From Lachnospiraceae bacterium (GTDB lineage: Bacteria; Bacillota; Clostridia; Lachnospirales; Lachnospiraceae), in contig CAJTBF010000013.1 in NCBI GenBank assembly GCA_910574195.1, positions 1-64,000 on the forward strand: a stretch of 64,000 bases of DNA. The letters run 5' to 3'. The notes below the pieces were generated by a model. That model saw only the letters and a list, made by a program, of their open reading frames with translations, was not told the DNA's origin and ran no database searches. Numbering within the stretch: the first letter of the stretch is position 1; every line of letters starts with the position of its first letter. Shown here piece after piece: positions 40,865 through 50,907 of this stretch. The position numbers and the translations under genes were made by a program.

Positions 40865-42169
40865 ATGACGAAAATTGACATTATTTCCGGTTTTTTGGGC
40901 GCCGGGAAGACAACGTTTATTAAAAAAATGCTTCAGGATGTGTTTTTGAAAGAACAGGTAGTTTTGATTGAAAATGAATTTGGAGAAATCGGAATTGACG
41001 GTGGATTTTTAAAGGATTCCGGGATTGAGATCCGGGAGATGAACTCCGGCTGTATCTGCTGCTCGCTGGTGGGCGATTTTGGAAGATCATTGCAGGAGGT
41101 TGTGGAGAAGTATCATCCGGACCGTATTTTGATTGAACCTTCCGGTGTGGGAAAGCTGTCGGATGTCATCAGGGCGGTGCAGGATGTGCAGGAGCAGATT
41201 GATGCAAAACTGAATAGCTTTACGACGGTGGTGGACGTAACAAAATGCCGGATCTACAGTAAGAATTTTGGCGAGTTTTTCAGTAATCAGATCGAATATG
41301 CAGGCGCGATTATTCTAAGCAGAACCGATAAGGCAAAACAGGAAAAGATCGAAGAGAGTGTAAAAATTCTGCGGGGACTTAATCCGAAAGCGCCGATTAT
41401 TACAACGCCGATTACACAGCTCTCCGGTGAGAAACTTCTGGAGACAATGGAAGGAAGCAAATCTCTGGAAGAGGAACTGCTGGCGGAACTTCGTTGTCCT
41501 GCATGCGGGGAGATCCATGAACATGGTGAAAACTGCGGGTGCGGACATGCCCATCATCATGGTCACGAAGAGCACGATCATGACCACGAAGGCCATCATC
41601 ATCACGACCACGAAGAGCATGATCATGAGTACGAAGGCTACCATCATCACGACCACGAAGAGTACGATCATGAGCACGAAGAACATCATCACGGCCACGA
41701 AGAGCATGATCATGGTCACGAAGGGCATCATCACCATCATGGAGAAGAACATTCCCATGGTCATACAGAGCAGGAACACCATCACAGTCACGAGGGAGAG
41801 GCGCACACGCATGATCATGCGGAACATGGACATCATGACAGTCATCAGAGGCATGAACATCATCACCATCATCATGGGCATCACCATGCGGATGAGATTT
41901 TTACAAGCTGGGGAAAGGAAACAGTAAAAGCTTATACAAAAGAAGAAATCCATCATATTCTGCAGATGCTGGATACAGGGGAATATGGAACGGTTCTCCG
42001 GGCAAAGGGGATGACGGCAGGAAAAGACGGGGAGTGGATTTACTTTGACATGGTGCCGGAAGAGCAGGAGATTCGCAGCGGGACGCCGGAATATACCGGA
42101 CGTCTCTGTGTCATTGGATCGGAATTAAACGAAGAAAAGCTGGCGGAATTGTTCGGTGTGCAGGACTGA
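40865..42169 (+). CDS. CobW/COG0523 metal GTPase with long His-rich insert
   Basis: A 434-residue G3E GTPase, probably a zinc (or other metal) chaperone. Walker A GFLGAGKTT at 9-17, metal-binding CICC at 63-66, LIEPSGVGKLSDV, and SRTDK as the guanine-specificity motif. Residues ~215-345 contain a Cys pair region (LRCPACGEIHEHGENCGCGH) and more than 60 His in imperfect HDHEGHHHHDHEE-type repeats, a likely metal store. The C-terminal CobW_C domain has WGKETVKAYTKEEIHHIL. It starts 31 bp before a second GTPase-like gene; no Zur box was recognised upstream. Confidence 0.88.
   Translation: MTKIDIISGFLGAGKTTFIKKMLQDVFLKEQVVLIENEFGEIGIDGGFLKDSGIEIREMNSGCICCSLVGDFGRSLQEVVEKYHPDRILIEPSGVGKLSDVIRAVQDVQEQIDAKLNSFTTVVDVTKCRIYSKNFGEFFSNQIEYAGAIILSRTDKAKQEKIEESVKILRGLNPKAPIITTPITQLSGEKLLETMEGSKSLEEELLAELRCPACGEIHEHGENCGCGHAHHHGHEEHDHDHEGHHHHDHEEHDHEYEGYHHHDHEEYDHEHEEHHHGHEEHDHGHEGHHHHHGEEHSHGHTEQEHHHSHEGEAHTHDHAEHGHHDSHQRHEHHHHHHGHHHADEIFTSWGKETVKAYTKEEIHHILQMLDTGEYGTVLRAKGMTAGKDGEWIYFDMVPEEQEIRSGTPEYTGRLCVIGSELNEEKLAELFGVQD
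41575..41735 (+). repeat. Tandem imperfect repeats encoding His-rich tract
   Basis: About four units of ~42 bp built from CATCATCACGACCACGAAGA and GCATGATCATGAG. The unit count is likely to vary between strains by slippage. Divergent CAT/CAC-rich sequence continues to about 41890. Confidence 0.7.
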
Positions 42170-42200
42170 ACGGCTGCCTTTGCGAAAGGAGTAAGAACGT

Positions 42201-43148
42201 ATGAAGGAGCCTGATGTATTGGTATATCTGATGACCGGCTTTCTGGACAGTGGAAAAACACAGTTTCTGAAATTCACTCTTTCGCAGGATTATTTTCAGA
42301 TCCGTGGAAAGACACTTTTGCTTCTTTGTGAAGAGGGAGAGGAAGAGTATGATCCAGAAGAGATGAAGCGATGCAATGTTGTGACGGAATATGTAGAAAG
42401 TCAGGAACAACTTTCGGAAGTTTATTTAAGAGAATTGGACGAGAAGCATCATCCGGAGCGGGTTGTAATAGAATACAATGGAATGTGGAAGGTCAGTGAC
42501 TTTGAGAAAATGAAGCTTCCGGACGGCTGGGGGATCGAGCAAAAACTGACGACAGTAGACGCCAGTACCTTTCAGATGTATCTGACGAACTTAAAGCCTT
42601 TGTTTGTAGAGATGGTGCGGGGAGCAGAACTGGTATTATTTAATCGCTGTACAGAGATCAGGCCTCTCGCAGGATACCGCAGAAGTGTGAAGGTAGTCAG
42701 TCCTCAGGCGGAAGTGATCTTTGAGGATGAGAATGGGGAAGTGGAAAATATTTTCGAGGATGACGTGCCCTATAATCTGGATGCTCCGGTAGTGGAGATC
42801 CGTCCGGAGGATTATGGAATCTGGTATGTGGACATGATGGAGCATCCGGATCGATACAAAGGAAAAACGGTAGAGTTTACGGCAAGAGTATTGAAACCGA
42901 AAAGTTTCCCATCCAAATTTTTCCTGCCAGGACGTATGGCTATGACCTGTTGTGCGGATGATACGACATTTTTGGGGTATGTGTGTAAAAGTGCGTATGC
43001 ATCTAAGCTGAAGGCCGGACAATGGGTGACGGTACGGGCAAAAATCGGATTTGCGAAACTGGCATTGTATCGGGGAGAGGGACCGGTTCTGGAGGCAGAA
43101 AATGTGGAACTGGCGGATCCCATTGAACAGTTGGTTTATTTCAATTGA
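42201..43148 (+). CDS. CobW-like GTPase fused to a TIGR03943/DUF1980-type domain
   Basis: A 315-residue protein. The N-terminal half is G3E-like: Walker A TGFLDSGKTQFLK at about 12-24 and VVIEYNGMWKVSDFE, but it lacks the CxCC metal motif of its neighbour and has NRCTE where NKxD is expected. The C-terminal half (about 185-315) resembles the end of the YcgQ/TIGR03943 family, with YKGKTVEFTARVLKPKSFPS, KFFLPGRMAMTCCADDTTFL and AGQWVTVRAKI. Linking a GTPase and the partner domain in one chain suggests the two act together in metal handling. It follows the other GTPase gene in an operon. Confidence 0.8.
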   Translation: MKEPDVLVYLMTGFLDSGKTQFLKFTLSQDYFQIRGKTLLLLCEEGEEEYDPEEMKRCNVVTEYVESQEQLSEVYLRELDEKHHPERVVIEYNGMWKVSDFEKMKLPDGWGIEQKLTTVDASTFQMYLTNLKPLFVEMVRGAELVLFNRCTEIRPLAGYRRSVKVVSPQAEVIFEDENGEVENIFEDDVPYNLDAPVVEIRPEDYGIWYVDMMEHPDRYKGKTVEFTARVLKPKSFPSKFFLPGRMAMTCCADDTTFLGYVCKSAYASKLKAGQWVTVRAKIGFAKLALYRGEGPVLEAENVELADPIEQLVYFN

Positions 43149-43177
43149 CAGGAGGGCGTAACAGAGAGGCGAACGAT

Positions 43178-43208
43178 ATAACTGCTGGGGAGTGAAAAGC
43201 AGTTATTT
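43178..43208 (+). terminator. Terminator-like hairpin after the CobW pair
   Basis: ATAACTGCT (43178-43186) pairs with AGCAGTTAT (43198-43206), followed by TTAG only; a weak T tract, so efficiency is uncertain. Confidence 0.5.
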
Positions 43209-43236
43209 AGATGTTGCAGAAAATCGGAAAAATGCG

Positions 43237-43305
43237 TTATACATTGTGAGACGCAAGGCGTCCGCCTGTGCGGAGTACATCGGATGCCGGATACGATTTT
43301 ATCAT
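43237..43305 (+). repeat. Family A repeat, intergenic
   Basis: TTATACATTGTGAGACGCAA, GACGC-AAG-GCGTC hairpin, CGTCCGCCTGTGCGGAGTAC, ATCGGATGCCGGATACG. Positioned between the metal GTPases and the flavin reductase gene. Confidence 0.65.
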
Positions 43306-43367
43306 ATTGTGAGAATTGCCGGAGTATCCGGCAATCAAATACAAAAAAAGAAAAGGAGAGGTTGATT

Positions 43368-43925
43368 ATGAGAAAAGATTTTGGAGCAAAGTCATGGCTT
43401 TACCCATTGCCGGTGTTGATTATCGGTACTTACGATGAGGAAGGGAAGGCGAACGTGATGAACGCGGCCTGGGGCGGTATTTTTGATACGAATATGGTAG
43501 AGGTGTGCTTAAGCGCCGGACATAAGACGACGAAAAACCTCAAGGCGAAGGGTGCGTTTACTCTGAATATCGGTGATGCGGATCATGTGGCAGCCTGCGA
43601 CTATGTGGGGATTGTCTCAGGAAACGATACGCCGGATAAGATGGAAAAAGCAGGATTTACGGCGGAAAAGAGTAAGTTTGTGGATGCGCCCGTTATCTGT
43701 GAACTGCCGATGGCGCTGGAATGCCGGCTGGTAAGAATTACAGAGGAAGGTACTGTGATCGGAGAAGTGGTGAACATCAATGCCGATGAGCGGGTTCTGG
43801 GAGAAGACGGTTTGATCGACGCGGCAAAACTGCGCCCGATTTCCTTTGATCCGGTTCACAATGCATATCTCGTAATGGGAGAAAAGGTAGGAGACGCATA
43901 TCAGGATGGGAAAGCGTTAAAATAA
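43368..43925 (+). CDS. Flavin reductase-like FMN-binding protein
   Basis: A 185-residue FMN-binding split-barrel protein of the flavin reductase family: SWLYPLPVLIIGTYDEEGKA, NVMNAAWGGIFDTNMVEVCL, HKTTKNLKAKGAFTLNIGDA (FMN phosphate contact) and ICELPMALECRLVRI. Partner and substrate unknown. The ATG at 43368 follows AAAAGGAGAGG; the earlier in-frame start has no signal. It ends just before the trp T-box promoter. Confidence 0.88.
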   Translation: MRKDFGAKSWLYPLPVLIIGTYDEEGKANVMNAAWGGIFDTNMVEVCLSAGHKTTKNLKAKGAFTLNIGDADHVAACDYVGIVSGNDTPDKMEKAGFTAEKSKFVDAPVICELPMALECRLVRITEEGTVIGEVVNINADERVLGEDGLIDAAKLRPISFDPVHNAYLVMGEKVGDAYQDGKALK

Positions 43926-43939
43926 TCCGCGGAAATCTA

Positions 43940-43968
43940 TTGACATTCGTAGGATTCGGTACTATAAT
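43940..43968 (+). promoter_or_regulatory. Promoter of the trp operon
   Basis: TTGACA (43940-43945), a 17-bp spacer and TATAAT (43963-43968); a consensus sigma-A promoter 25 bp before the T-box. Confidence 0.85.
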
Positions 43969-43984
43969 CAATTTCATAATTTAA

Positions 43985-44279
43985 ACCGTTGAAGCGGAGA
44001 TAACGGCAATGATGCCTTTACAGAGAGCCTGTGATGCTGAGAGTCAGGTGAGAAACAAGTTGTCAAATGGACCGCTGAGGGCGCAGTCAAATGTGATTTT
44101 CACAGAGTATTCTGCGACGCTGCAGGCAGGCGTTATTTTGCCGGGGATATGTTGGTATCCTGCGAAGTGCACGGTTATACCGTGAATACAAGGTGGCACC
44201 GCGGATTGTGTCGTACTTTTTATAGAAGTGCGTGATTCGTCCTTGACAGATCGTAGTATTCTGTCAGGGACGTTTTTTT
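43985..44279 (+). promoter_or_regulatory. T-box riboswitch, tryptophan-specific
   Basis: The T-box core AAGGTGGCACCGCGG lies at 44190-44204. The Stem I region (about 43990-44090) has AGAGAG and GTGAGAAAC features, and the specifier loop reads AAATGGACC, giving the Trp codon TGG at 44068-44070. The terminator stem CGTCCTTGACAG (44238-44249) / CTGTCAGGGACG (44261-44272) with seven Ts follows. Uncharged tRNA-Trp binding favours the antiterminator and turns on trpEGDCFBA. Confidence 0.93.
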
Positions 44280-44289
44280 ATGATACTTT

Positions 44290-44400
44290 GTTCCCTATAT
44301 CACAAAAACCCTCCGGGGATGCGCACTCGCGCGAAGAGGAATTATGCCGCAAGCGATCGCGCTCGGCGCGAGAATGTGCCAAGGCACATTCTTTATTTTG
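44290..44400 (+). repeat. GC-rich palindromic block between T-box and trpE
   Basis: Contains GCGCACTCGCGCG, GCGATCGCGCTCGGCGCGAG and the hairpin GAATGTGCC-AA-GGCACATTC. The base composition is unlike the flanks. It looks like an inserted repeat element, but only one copy lies in the window. Confidence 0.45.
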
Positions 44401-44450
44401 CTCTGGCAGAAAAGTGAAAAGAGTATTTTTAACTTTGGAGGTAAATGAAT

Positions 44451-45917
44451 ATGAAAATTTTCCCTGTTCTCAGTGAAGTTAGAAACATTGCGGCCACCGG
44501 AAAGTATAAAGTACTGCCAGTGAGCTGTGAGATGCTGTCGGACTTCACTACGCCGATTGAAACAATGAGGATATTGAAGAATGTATCGACGCATTGCTAT
44601 ATGCTTGAATCTGCCCAGGCAAATGAAACCTGGGGACGTTATACATTCCTTGGGTTTGATCCGAAACTGGAGATTACCTGTATCGACGGAAAAATGAAAA
44701 TCGGAAACGAGGAGATTCAGACAGACCCCCCCTCCGATTATCTTCGTCAGATTCTTGCCGCTTACAAAAGTCCCCGCTTTGATGAGCTGCCCTCCTTTAC
44801 GGGAGGACTTGTGGGATACTTTTCTTATGATTATCTCGGCTACAGTGAGCCCTCTGTAAAATGCAATGTAGAAGATACGGAGGAATTCAAGGATGTGGAC
44901 CTGATGCTCTTTGATAAAGTGATCGCTTTTGATCATCTCCGGCAGAAAATTTTCCTTATTGTAAATATGCCGCTGGACGAGATAGAGGCCGGATATAGCG
45001 AAGCAGGAAAAGAATTGGAACGGCTTGCCCGGCTTCTTCGCGGCGGGGAAAAGAAGAACGAGTCGGCCGGAAGACTGTCCGGGGAGGTTACTCCCCTGTT
45101 TGACAGGGAACAGTTTTGCAGGATGGTGGAAAAAGCAAAGCATTATATCCGAGAGGGTGACATTTTCCAGATTGTGCTTTCCAACCGCCTGAGCGCTCCT
45201 TTTGAGGGAAGTCTGTTTCATACTTACCGTGTACTCCGTACCATCAATCCGTCCCCGTATATGTTCTACTTTTCAGGGACGGACGTGGAAGTCGCGGGGG
45301 CTTCTCCCGAAACGCTGGTGAAACTGGAAGACGGTGTGCTGCATACCTTTCCGCTTGCCGGTACAAGACCGCGGGGAAAAACCGTGAAAGAGGATAAAGC
45401 GCTTGAAGCCGAACTGCTTACAGACGAAAAGGAGCTTGCCGAGCACAATATGCTGGTCGATCTGGGAAGAAATGATCTGGGAAAAATCAGCAAATTCGGT
45501 ACGGTACAGGTGGAAAGGCTTCGTTGTGTGGAACGTTTCTCACATGTTATGCATATCGGTTCAACGGTGCGGGGGGAGATTGCGGATGAATACGACGCAT
45601 TGGATGCAATTGAAGCGGTACTGCCTGCCGGCACACTCTCCGGCGCACCTAAAATCCGGGCCTGTCAGCTTATCGCGGAGCTTGAAAAGAATAAACGGGG
45701 CATCTACGGCGGAGCGATTGGATATATTGATTTTACAGGAAATATGGATACCTGCATCGCCATCCGGATTGCCTATAAGAAAAACGGGAAAGTGTTTGTA
45801 AGAAGCGGAGCCGGGATTGTGGCAGACTCTGTTCCTGAAAAGGAATTCGAGGAATGCCTGAATAAAGCCGGATCTTCTCTGAAAGCGCTGGAACTTGCAC
45901 AGGAGGCGGAATTATGA
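44451..45917 (+). CDS. trpE: Anthranilate synthase component I
   Basis: A 488-residue TrpE, converting chorismate to anthranilate with the TrpG amidotransferase. CYMLESAQANETWGRYTFLG contains the LES feedback (Trp-binding) motif; the catalytic core shows FQIVLSNRLSAPFEG, SPYMFYF, GASPETLVKLEDG, PLAGTRPRG, VDLGRNDLGKISKFG, and LPAGTLSGAPKIRA. The ATG at 44451 is nine bases after GGAGG; the ATG at 44445 is too close. trpG overlaps its stop by 4 bp. Confidence 0.96.
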   Translation: MKIFPVLSEVRNIAATGKYKVLPVSCEMLSDFTTPIETMRILKNVSTHCYMLESAQANETWGRYTFLGFDPKLEITCIDGKMKIGNEEIQTDPPSDYLRQILAAYKSPRFDELPSFTGGLVGYFSYDYLGYSEPSVKCNVEDTEEFKDVDLMLFDKVIAFDHLRQKIFLIVNMPLDEIEAGYSEAGKELERLARLLRGGEKKNESAGRLSGEVTPLFDREQFCRMVEKAKHYIREGDIFQIVLSNRLSAPFEGSLFHTYRVLRTINPSPYMFYFSGTDVEVAGASPETLVKLEDGVLHTFPLAGTRPRGKTVKEDKALEAELLTDEKELAEHNMLVDLGRNDLGKISKFGTVQVERLRCVERFSHVMHIGSTVRGEIADEYDALDAIEAVLPAGTLSGAPKIRACQLIAELEKNKRGIYGGAIGYIDFTGNMDTCIAIRIAYKKNGKVFVRSGAGIVADSVPEKEFEECLNKAGSSLKALELAQEAEL

Positions 45918-46483
45918 TTTTACTGATTGACAATTATGACAGTTTTTCCTATAACCTTTATCAGCTTATCGGTGAAATCACTCCGGATATCCGGATAATC
46001 CGCAACGATGAAATGACGGTAGAGGAAATCAGACGGCTTTGTCCAAAGCGTATCATTCTTTCGCCTGGTCCGGGCAGGCCGAAGAACGCAGGAGTGATCA
46101 TTGAGGTTGCCAGATTGTTAGGAAAAGAGACGCCGGTCCTGGGTGTTTGTCTCGGGCATCAGGCAATCTGCGAAGCATTCGGCGCGACCATTACTTATGC
46201 GAAGAAACTGATGCATGGAAAGCAGTCGAATGTGAAATTCTCTTTGGATTGTCCTCTTTTTAAAGGATGTCCCGGGACGGCGTTTGTGGCCCGCTATCAT
46301 TCTCTTGCGGCGGACGCCGCTACTATTCCCGGAGAATTAAAAATTACCGCGGTCACCACGGACGGGGAGGTGATGGCGGTACAGCACAAAGAGTATCCGG
46401 TCTATGGCGTCCAGTTTCATCCGGAATCCATTATGACGCCGGATGGAAAACAGATGCTTGAAAATTTTATAAAGGAGATATGA
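45914..46483 (+). CDS. trpG: Anthranilate synthase component II (glutamine amidotransferase)
   Basis: A 189-residue class I amidotransferase supplying ammonia to TrpE. ILLIDNYDSFSYNLYQLI, SPGPGRPKNAG, the nucleophile Cys in GVCLGHQAICEAFG (about residue 79) and the His/Glu of GVQFHPESIMT. It is not fused to TrpD, which begins 4 bp downstream. Confidence 0.96.
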   Translation: MILLIDNYDSFSYNLYQLIGEITPDIRIIRNDEMTVEEIRRLCPKRIILSPGPGRPKNAGVIIEVARLLGKETPVLGVCLGHQAICEAFGATITYAKKLMHGKQSNVKFSLDCPLFKGCPGTAFVARYHSLAADAATIPGELKITAVTTDGEVMAVQHKEYPVYGVQFHPESIMTPDGKQMLENFIKEI

Positions 46484-46486
46484 ACC

Positions 46487-47518
46487 ATGATTAAAGAGGC
46501 AATTGTAAAAATCGTAAACAAGGGGGATCTCACCTATGAGGAAGCCTATACCGTCATGAATGAAATTATGAGCGGGGAAACATCGCCCACACAGAACGCC
46601 GCGTTTCTTGCCGCACTTTCTACTAAGAGCGCCAGAGCCGAGACGACAGACGAGATTGCCGGCTGTGCGGCCGCTATGAGAGCGCACGCGACCAAAGTGG
46701 AAACCGGAATGGAACTTTTTGAAATTGTCGGGACAGGCGGAGATAACGCGCAAAGTTTTAATATCTCCACAACCTCCGCACTTGTCACAGCGGCAGGCGG
46801 CGTGAAGGTCGCCAAGCACGGGAACAGAGCCGCCTCGTCTCAGTGCGGTACGGCAGACTGCCTGGAAGCGCTGGGCGTCAACATTTCGCAAAGCCCTGCA
46901 AGGTGTGTGGAACTTCTGAAGGAAGCCGGGATGTGCTTTTTCTTCGCGCAGAAGTACCATACTTCTATGAAATACGTAGGCGCGATCCGGAAAGAACTGG
47001 GATTTCGTACGGTGTTCAATATTCTTGGACCACTCACCAATCCCGGAACGCCGTCCATGCAGCTCCTCGGCGTATATGACGCATATCTTGTGGAACCGCT
47101 GGCACAGGTACTGATCAATCTTGGCATCAGGCGTGGAATGGTGGTTTACGGTCAGGATAAGCTGGATGAGATCTCCATGAGCGCGCCCACGACAATCTGC
47201 GAAATTCGTGACGGCTGGTTTCGGTCTTCCGTGATTACACCGGAAGATTTCGGGTTTGCACGCTGTACGAAGGCAGACTTGAAGGGCGGTACTCCCGAAG
47301 AAAATGCAAAGATCACCCTTGCAATTTTAAAAGGAGAAAAAGGCTCAAAAAGAAATGCGGTGCTGCTGAACGCCGGCGCGGCGCTCTACATTGGCGGGAA
47401 AGCGGACAGTATGAAAGAAGGGGTCGCGCTTGCGGCGGAACTGATTGATTCCGGAAAAGCGCTGGAAGTTCTCCATAAGCTTATCGAAATCAGTAACCGC
47501 CCGGAGGTGGAACAATGA
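46487..47518 (+). CDS. trpD: Anthranilate phosphoribosyltransferase
   Basis: A 343-residue enzyme that transfers phosphoribose from PRPP to anthranilate. [20 protein letters not shown] (PRPP-binding GTGGD), [40 protein letters not shown] and [41 protein letters not shown] precedes the ATG. Its stop overlaps trpC by 4 bp. Confidence 0.96.
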   Translation: MIKEAIVKIVNKGDLTYEEAYTVMNEIMSGETSPTQNAAFLAALSTKSARAETTDEIAGCAAAMRAHATKVETGMELFEIVGTGGDNAQSFNISTTSALVTAAGGVKVAKHGNRAASSQCGTADCLEALGVNISQSPARCVELLKEAGMCFFFAQKYHTSMKYVGAIRKELGFRTVFNILGPLTNPGTPSMQLLGVYDAYLVEPLAQVLINLGIRRGMVVYGQDKLDEISMSAPTTICEIRDGWFRSSVITPEDFGFARCTKADLKGGTPEENAKITLAILKGEKGSKRNAVLLNAGAALYIGGKADSMKEGVALAAELIDSGKALEVLHKLIEISNRPEVEQ

Positions 47519-48297
47519 CGATTTTAGATCAGCTTGCCGCCCATGCCCGGGAAAGGGTAGCGGAAGCAAAACAGAGAATTCCGCTTGCCGAAATCAGGAG
47601 ACAGGCGTTTTCTCGCCCAAAAGGAAACGCCGCGTTTGAAAATGCATTGAAAAAAGAAGGGATCTCCTTTATCTGTGAGTGTAAAAAAGCCTCTCCCTCC
47701 AAAGGGCTGATTGCTCCGGATTTTCCGTTTCTGGAAATTGCCAGGGAGTATGAGGCGGCTGGTGCGGACTGCATTTCCGTGCTGACGGAGCCAAAATGGT
47801 TTCTGGGCAGCGACGGGTACCTGCGGGAGATTGCAGAAAATGTCTTTGTTCCGTGCCTGCGTAAAGATTTTACGGTGGATGAATATATGATTTACGAGGC
47901 AAAGACGCTGGGCGCATCGGCGGTATTACTGATCTGCGCCATACTGAGTGGGGAACAGCTTAAGGAATATAGCGATATCTGTGAGGAACTTGGACTCTCT
48001 GCCCTTGTAGAGGTGCACAATGAGAAGGAAGTACAGAAAGCGTTGGGCGCAGGCGCGCGTATCATCGGCGTCAATAACCGGAATCTTCGGGATTTTTCCG
48101 TAGATACCGACAACAGCCGCAGGCTCCGGGAACAGATTCCGCACGACGTGCTGTTTGTTTCCGAAAGCGGCGTAAGCAGCGCGGCGGATGTGGCAAGGCT
48201 CCGGGAGATCGGTGCGGATGCCGTCCTGATTGGGGAAACGCTGATGCGCGCGGCGGATAAAAAAGCAAAACTTTCCGAATTGAGGGGAACGGTATGA
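47515..48297 (+). CDS. trpC: Indole-3-glycerol phosphate synthase
   Basis: A 260-residue (beta/alpha)8 enzyme: [20 protein letters not shown] (catalytic Lys), [60 protein letters not shown] and [14 protein letters not shown]. Closes the indole ring in tryptophan synthesis. Not fused to TrpF; trpF overlaps its stop by 4 bp. Confidence 0.96.
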   Translation: MTILDQLAAHARERVAEAKQRIPLAEIRRQAFSRPKGNAAFENALKKEGISFICECKKASPSKGLIAPDFPFLEIAREYEAAGADCISVLTEPKWFLGSDGYLREIAENVFVPCLRKDFTVDEYMIYEAKTLGASAVLLICAILSGEQLKEYSDICEELGLSALVEVHNEKEVQKALGAGARIIGVNNRNLRDFSVDTDNSRRLREQIPHDVLFVSESGVSSAADVARLREIGADAVLIGETLMRAADKKAKLSELRGTV

Positions 48298-48902
48298 CAA
48301 AGATCAAATTTTGCGGATTATCGAGAGCGTGTGATATAGAAGCTGCAAATGAACTGAAACCTTCCTATATCGGCTTTGTATTTGCACCGGGAAGCAGACG
48401 CTGTATCAGACCGGAAAAGGCGGCAGAACTGAAAAAACTGCTCTCTGCGGAGATTCAGGCGGTCGGCGTGTTTGTCAATGAACAGCCCGAAACCGTCGCC
48501 GCTCTTTTAAATGCAGGGATTATTGACATCGCGCAGCTTCACGGCGGCGAGAGCGAGGACTATATAAGACGGCTGCGGCTGCTTACCGCTAAATCGATCA
48601 TACAGGCGTTCCGTATAAAAACGGCGGAGGATATCGTGGAGGCCGAAAACAGCGCGGCAGATTTTGTTCTGCTGGATTCCGGCGCCGGTACGGGAACGGT
48701 ATTTGACTGGCGACTGACGGCAAATATCCAAAGACCGTATTTTCTTGCCGGCGGGCTTTCACCGGATAATGTGGAGGAAGCGGTAAACAGGCTTCATCCT
48801 TTTGCGGTGGATGTCAGCTCCGGCATTGAAACCGATGGAAGAAAAGAGAAAACAAAAATGGCGGCATTCGCTGCCGCGGTCAGAAAAGGAGACAGACTAT
48901 GA
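48294..48902 (+). CDS. trpF: Phosphoribosylanthranilate isomerase
   Basis: A 202-residue Trp[21 protein letters not shown] (catalytic Cys in KFCGL), [44 protein letters not shown] (catalytic Asp) and [16 protein letters not shown]. Length is typical. trpB overlaps by 4 bp. Confidence 0.95.
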   Translation: MTKIKFCGLSRACDIEAANELKPSYIGFVFAPGSRRCIRPEKAAELKKLLSAEIQAVGVFVNEQPETVAALLNAGIIDIAQLHGGESEDYIRRLRLLTAKSIIQAFRIKTAEDIVEAENSAADFVLLDSGAGTGTVFDWRLTANIQRPYFLAGGLSPDNVEEAVNRLHPFAVDVSSGIETDGRKEKTKMAAFAAAVRKGDRL

Positions 48903-50089
48903 CAAATCCAAACGGACGCTTTGGCATTCATGGCGGGCAGTACATTCCCGAGACATTGATGAATGCGGTGATTGAACTGGAAGAAGCGTATAATTCTTAT
49001 AAAAATGATCCGGAATTCAACCGGGAGCTTACCGAACTTTTCAACGAATATGCAGGCAGACCGTCGCGGCTTTACTATGCGGAAAAGATGACAAAAGATC
49101 TTGGCGGCGCGAAAATCTATCTGAAGCGGGAAGATCTCAATCATACGGGCGCGCATAAAATTAATAATGTACTGGGGCAGGCGCTGCTTGCCAAAAAGAT
49201 GGGAAAAACAAGATTGATTGCCGAAACCGGGGCCGGGCAGCATGGGGTTGCCACCGCCACCGCCGCTGCGCTTATGGGGATGGAGTGCGTGGTGTTTATG
49301 GGGGAAGAGGATACCGTCCGCCAGGCGTTAAATGTATATCGTATGCGGCTGCTTGGCGCGGAGGTTGTCCCGGTGAAAACGGGTACGGCAACTTTGAAGG
49401 ACGCTGTTTCCGAAGCTCTGCGTGAATGGACTTCCCGTATATCCGATACGCATTACTGTCTCGGCTCGGTGATGGGGCCCCATCCCTTCCCGGTGATCGT
49501 CCGTGATTTTCAGGCGGTTATCTCCAGGGAGATTAAGGAGCAGCTTCTTGCAAAAGAGGGGAGACTTCCCGATGCCGTTGTCGCCTGTGTGGGCGGCGGC
49601 TCCAATGCCATGGGTTCCTTTTACCATTTTATTGGGAACAAAGAGGTAAAGCTGATTGGCTGCGAGGCGGCCGGCAGAGGTGTGGATACCTTTGAGACGG
49701 CGGCCACGATCGCCACGGGCAGACTTGGGATTTTCCACGGGATGAAATCCTATTTCTGTCAGGATAAGGACGGCCAGATCGCACCGGTATATTCCATTTC
49801 CGCAGGGTTGGATTATCCCGGCGTCGGTCCCGAACACGCGCATTTGCACGATATCGGCAGAGCGGAGTATGTTCCGGTCACCGATGAGGAAGCGGTATGT
49901 GCGTTTGAGTATCTGGCCAGGACCGAAGGAATCATTGCCGCAATCGAATCGTCCCATGCCGTTGCGCATGTAATGAAGATTGCGCCGGCTATGGAAAAAG
50001 ATAAAATTATCGTAATCACGATTTCAGGCAGAGGCGACAAAGACTGCGCCGCTATTGCCCGGTACAGAGGGGAGGATATTCATGAGTAA
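48899..50089 (+). CDS. trpB: Tryptophan synthase beta chain
   Basis: A 396-residue PLP enzyme condensing indole with serine. [20 protein letters not shown] contains the PLP Lys (about residue 87), [37 protein letters not shown] (phosphate loop), and [20 protein letters not shown]. This is the classical TrpB1 type that pairs with TrpA. Its end overlaps the trpA start by 8 bp. Confidence 0.97.
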   Translation: MTNPNGRFGIHGGQYIPETLMNAVIELEEAYNSYKNDPEFNRELTELFNEYAGRPSRLYYAEKMTKDLGGAKIYLKREDLNHTGAHKINNVLGQALLAKKMGKTRLIAETGAGQHGVATATAAALMGMECVVFMGEEDTVRQALNVYRMRLLGAEVVPVKTGTATLKDAVSEALREWTSRISDTHYCLGSVMGPHPFPVIVRDFQAVISREIKEQLLAKEGRLPDAVVACVGGGSNAMGSFYHFIGNKEVKLIGCEAAGRGVDTFETAATIATGRLGIFHGMKSYFCQDKDGQIAPVYSISAGLDYPGVGPEHAHLHDIGRAEYVPVTDEEAVCAFEYLARTEGIIAAIESSHAVAHVMKIAPAMEKDKIIVITISGRGDKDCAAIARYRGEDIHE

Positions 50090-50852
50090 CATCAAAAAAG
50101 CATTTGAAAATGGGAAGGCTTTTCTTGCGTTCCTTACCTGCGGCGATCCCGATCTGGAGACGACCGCCGCCGCTGTCCGTGCTGCTGTAGAAAATGGAGC
50201 GGATTTGATTGAACTTGGGATTCCGTTTTCGGATCCTACCGCAGAGGGGCCCGTGATCCAGGGGGCGAACTTAAGAGCACTGCGCGGCGGAGTTACAACC
50301 GATCGGATCTTTGCATTTGTAAAAGAGCTTCGACGTGATGTAAAAGTGCCGATGGTATTTATGACCTATGCCAATGTGGTATTTTCTTACGGCGCGAAGC
50401 GGTTTATCTCTACCTGTAAGGAGATTGGGATAGACGGCCTGATTCTCCCCGACCTGCCTTTTGAAGAAAAAGAGGAGTTTCAGCCGATCTGCAGGCAATA
50501 TGGTATTGATTTGATCTCATTGATTGCACCGACTTCTGAAAACCGCATTGCGCAGATTGCAAAAGAAGCGGAAGGCTTCCTGTATCTTGTTTCCAGTCTC
50601 GGTGTGACGGGAGCAAGAAGTGAGATTAAGACAGATCTTACTTCTATTGTAAAGGCGGTAAGACAGAATACGGACATACCCTGTGCCATTGGTTTCGGAA
50701 TTTCCACTCCGGAACAGGCAAAGAAGATGGCGGACCTTTCCGACGGTGCGATTGTGGGTTCGGCCATCGTCCGGCTGCTTGAGACGTATGGGAAGGATGC
50801 GCCGCCGCATATCGGGGAGTATGTGAAATCCATGAAGGACGCGATGAGATAA
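50082..50852 (+). CDS. trpA: Tryptophan synthase alpha chain
   Basis: A 256-residue TIM barrel that releases indole from indole-glycerol phosphate. [20 protein letters not shown] (catalytic Glu/Asp region), [36 protein letters not shown] and [34 protein letters not shown]. The ATG at 50082 follows GGGGAGGATATTC. Last gene of the operon; a family A/B repeat block follows and may act as terminator. Confidence 0.96.
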   Translation: MSNIKKAFENGKAFLAFLTCGDPDLETTAAAVRAAVENGADLIELGIPFSDPTAEGPVIQGANLRALRGGVTTDRIFAFVKELRRDVKVPMVFMTYANVVFSYGAKRFISTCKEIGIDGLILPDLPFEEKEEFQPICRQYGIDLISLIAPTSENRIAQIAKEAEGFLYLVSSLGVTGARSEIKTDLTSIVKAVRQNTDIPCAIGFGISTPEQAKKMADLSDGAIVGSAIVRLLETYGKDAPPHIGEYVKSMKDAMR

Positions 50853-50907
50853 AATAAGGATGATTGGATGTACGGAAGATATCTTATTTGATGGAAAATA
50901 GTCGTCC

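Noticed and set aside
41575-41890. Regular short repeats as a CRISPR array
   Set aside because: Repeats are contiguous, in frame and encode a His tract; there are no unique spacers and no cas genes.
41315-41956. 213-codon Met-rich frame on the minus strand
   Set aside because: It is the antisense reading of the His-codon repeats (CAT/CAC read as ATG/GTG); low complexity and no ribosome-binding site.
44295-45221. 308-codon frame on the minus strand over trpE
   Set aside because: It overlaps a clear trpE and its leader, has no family resemblance and no ribosome-binding site.
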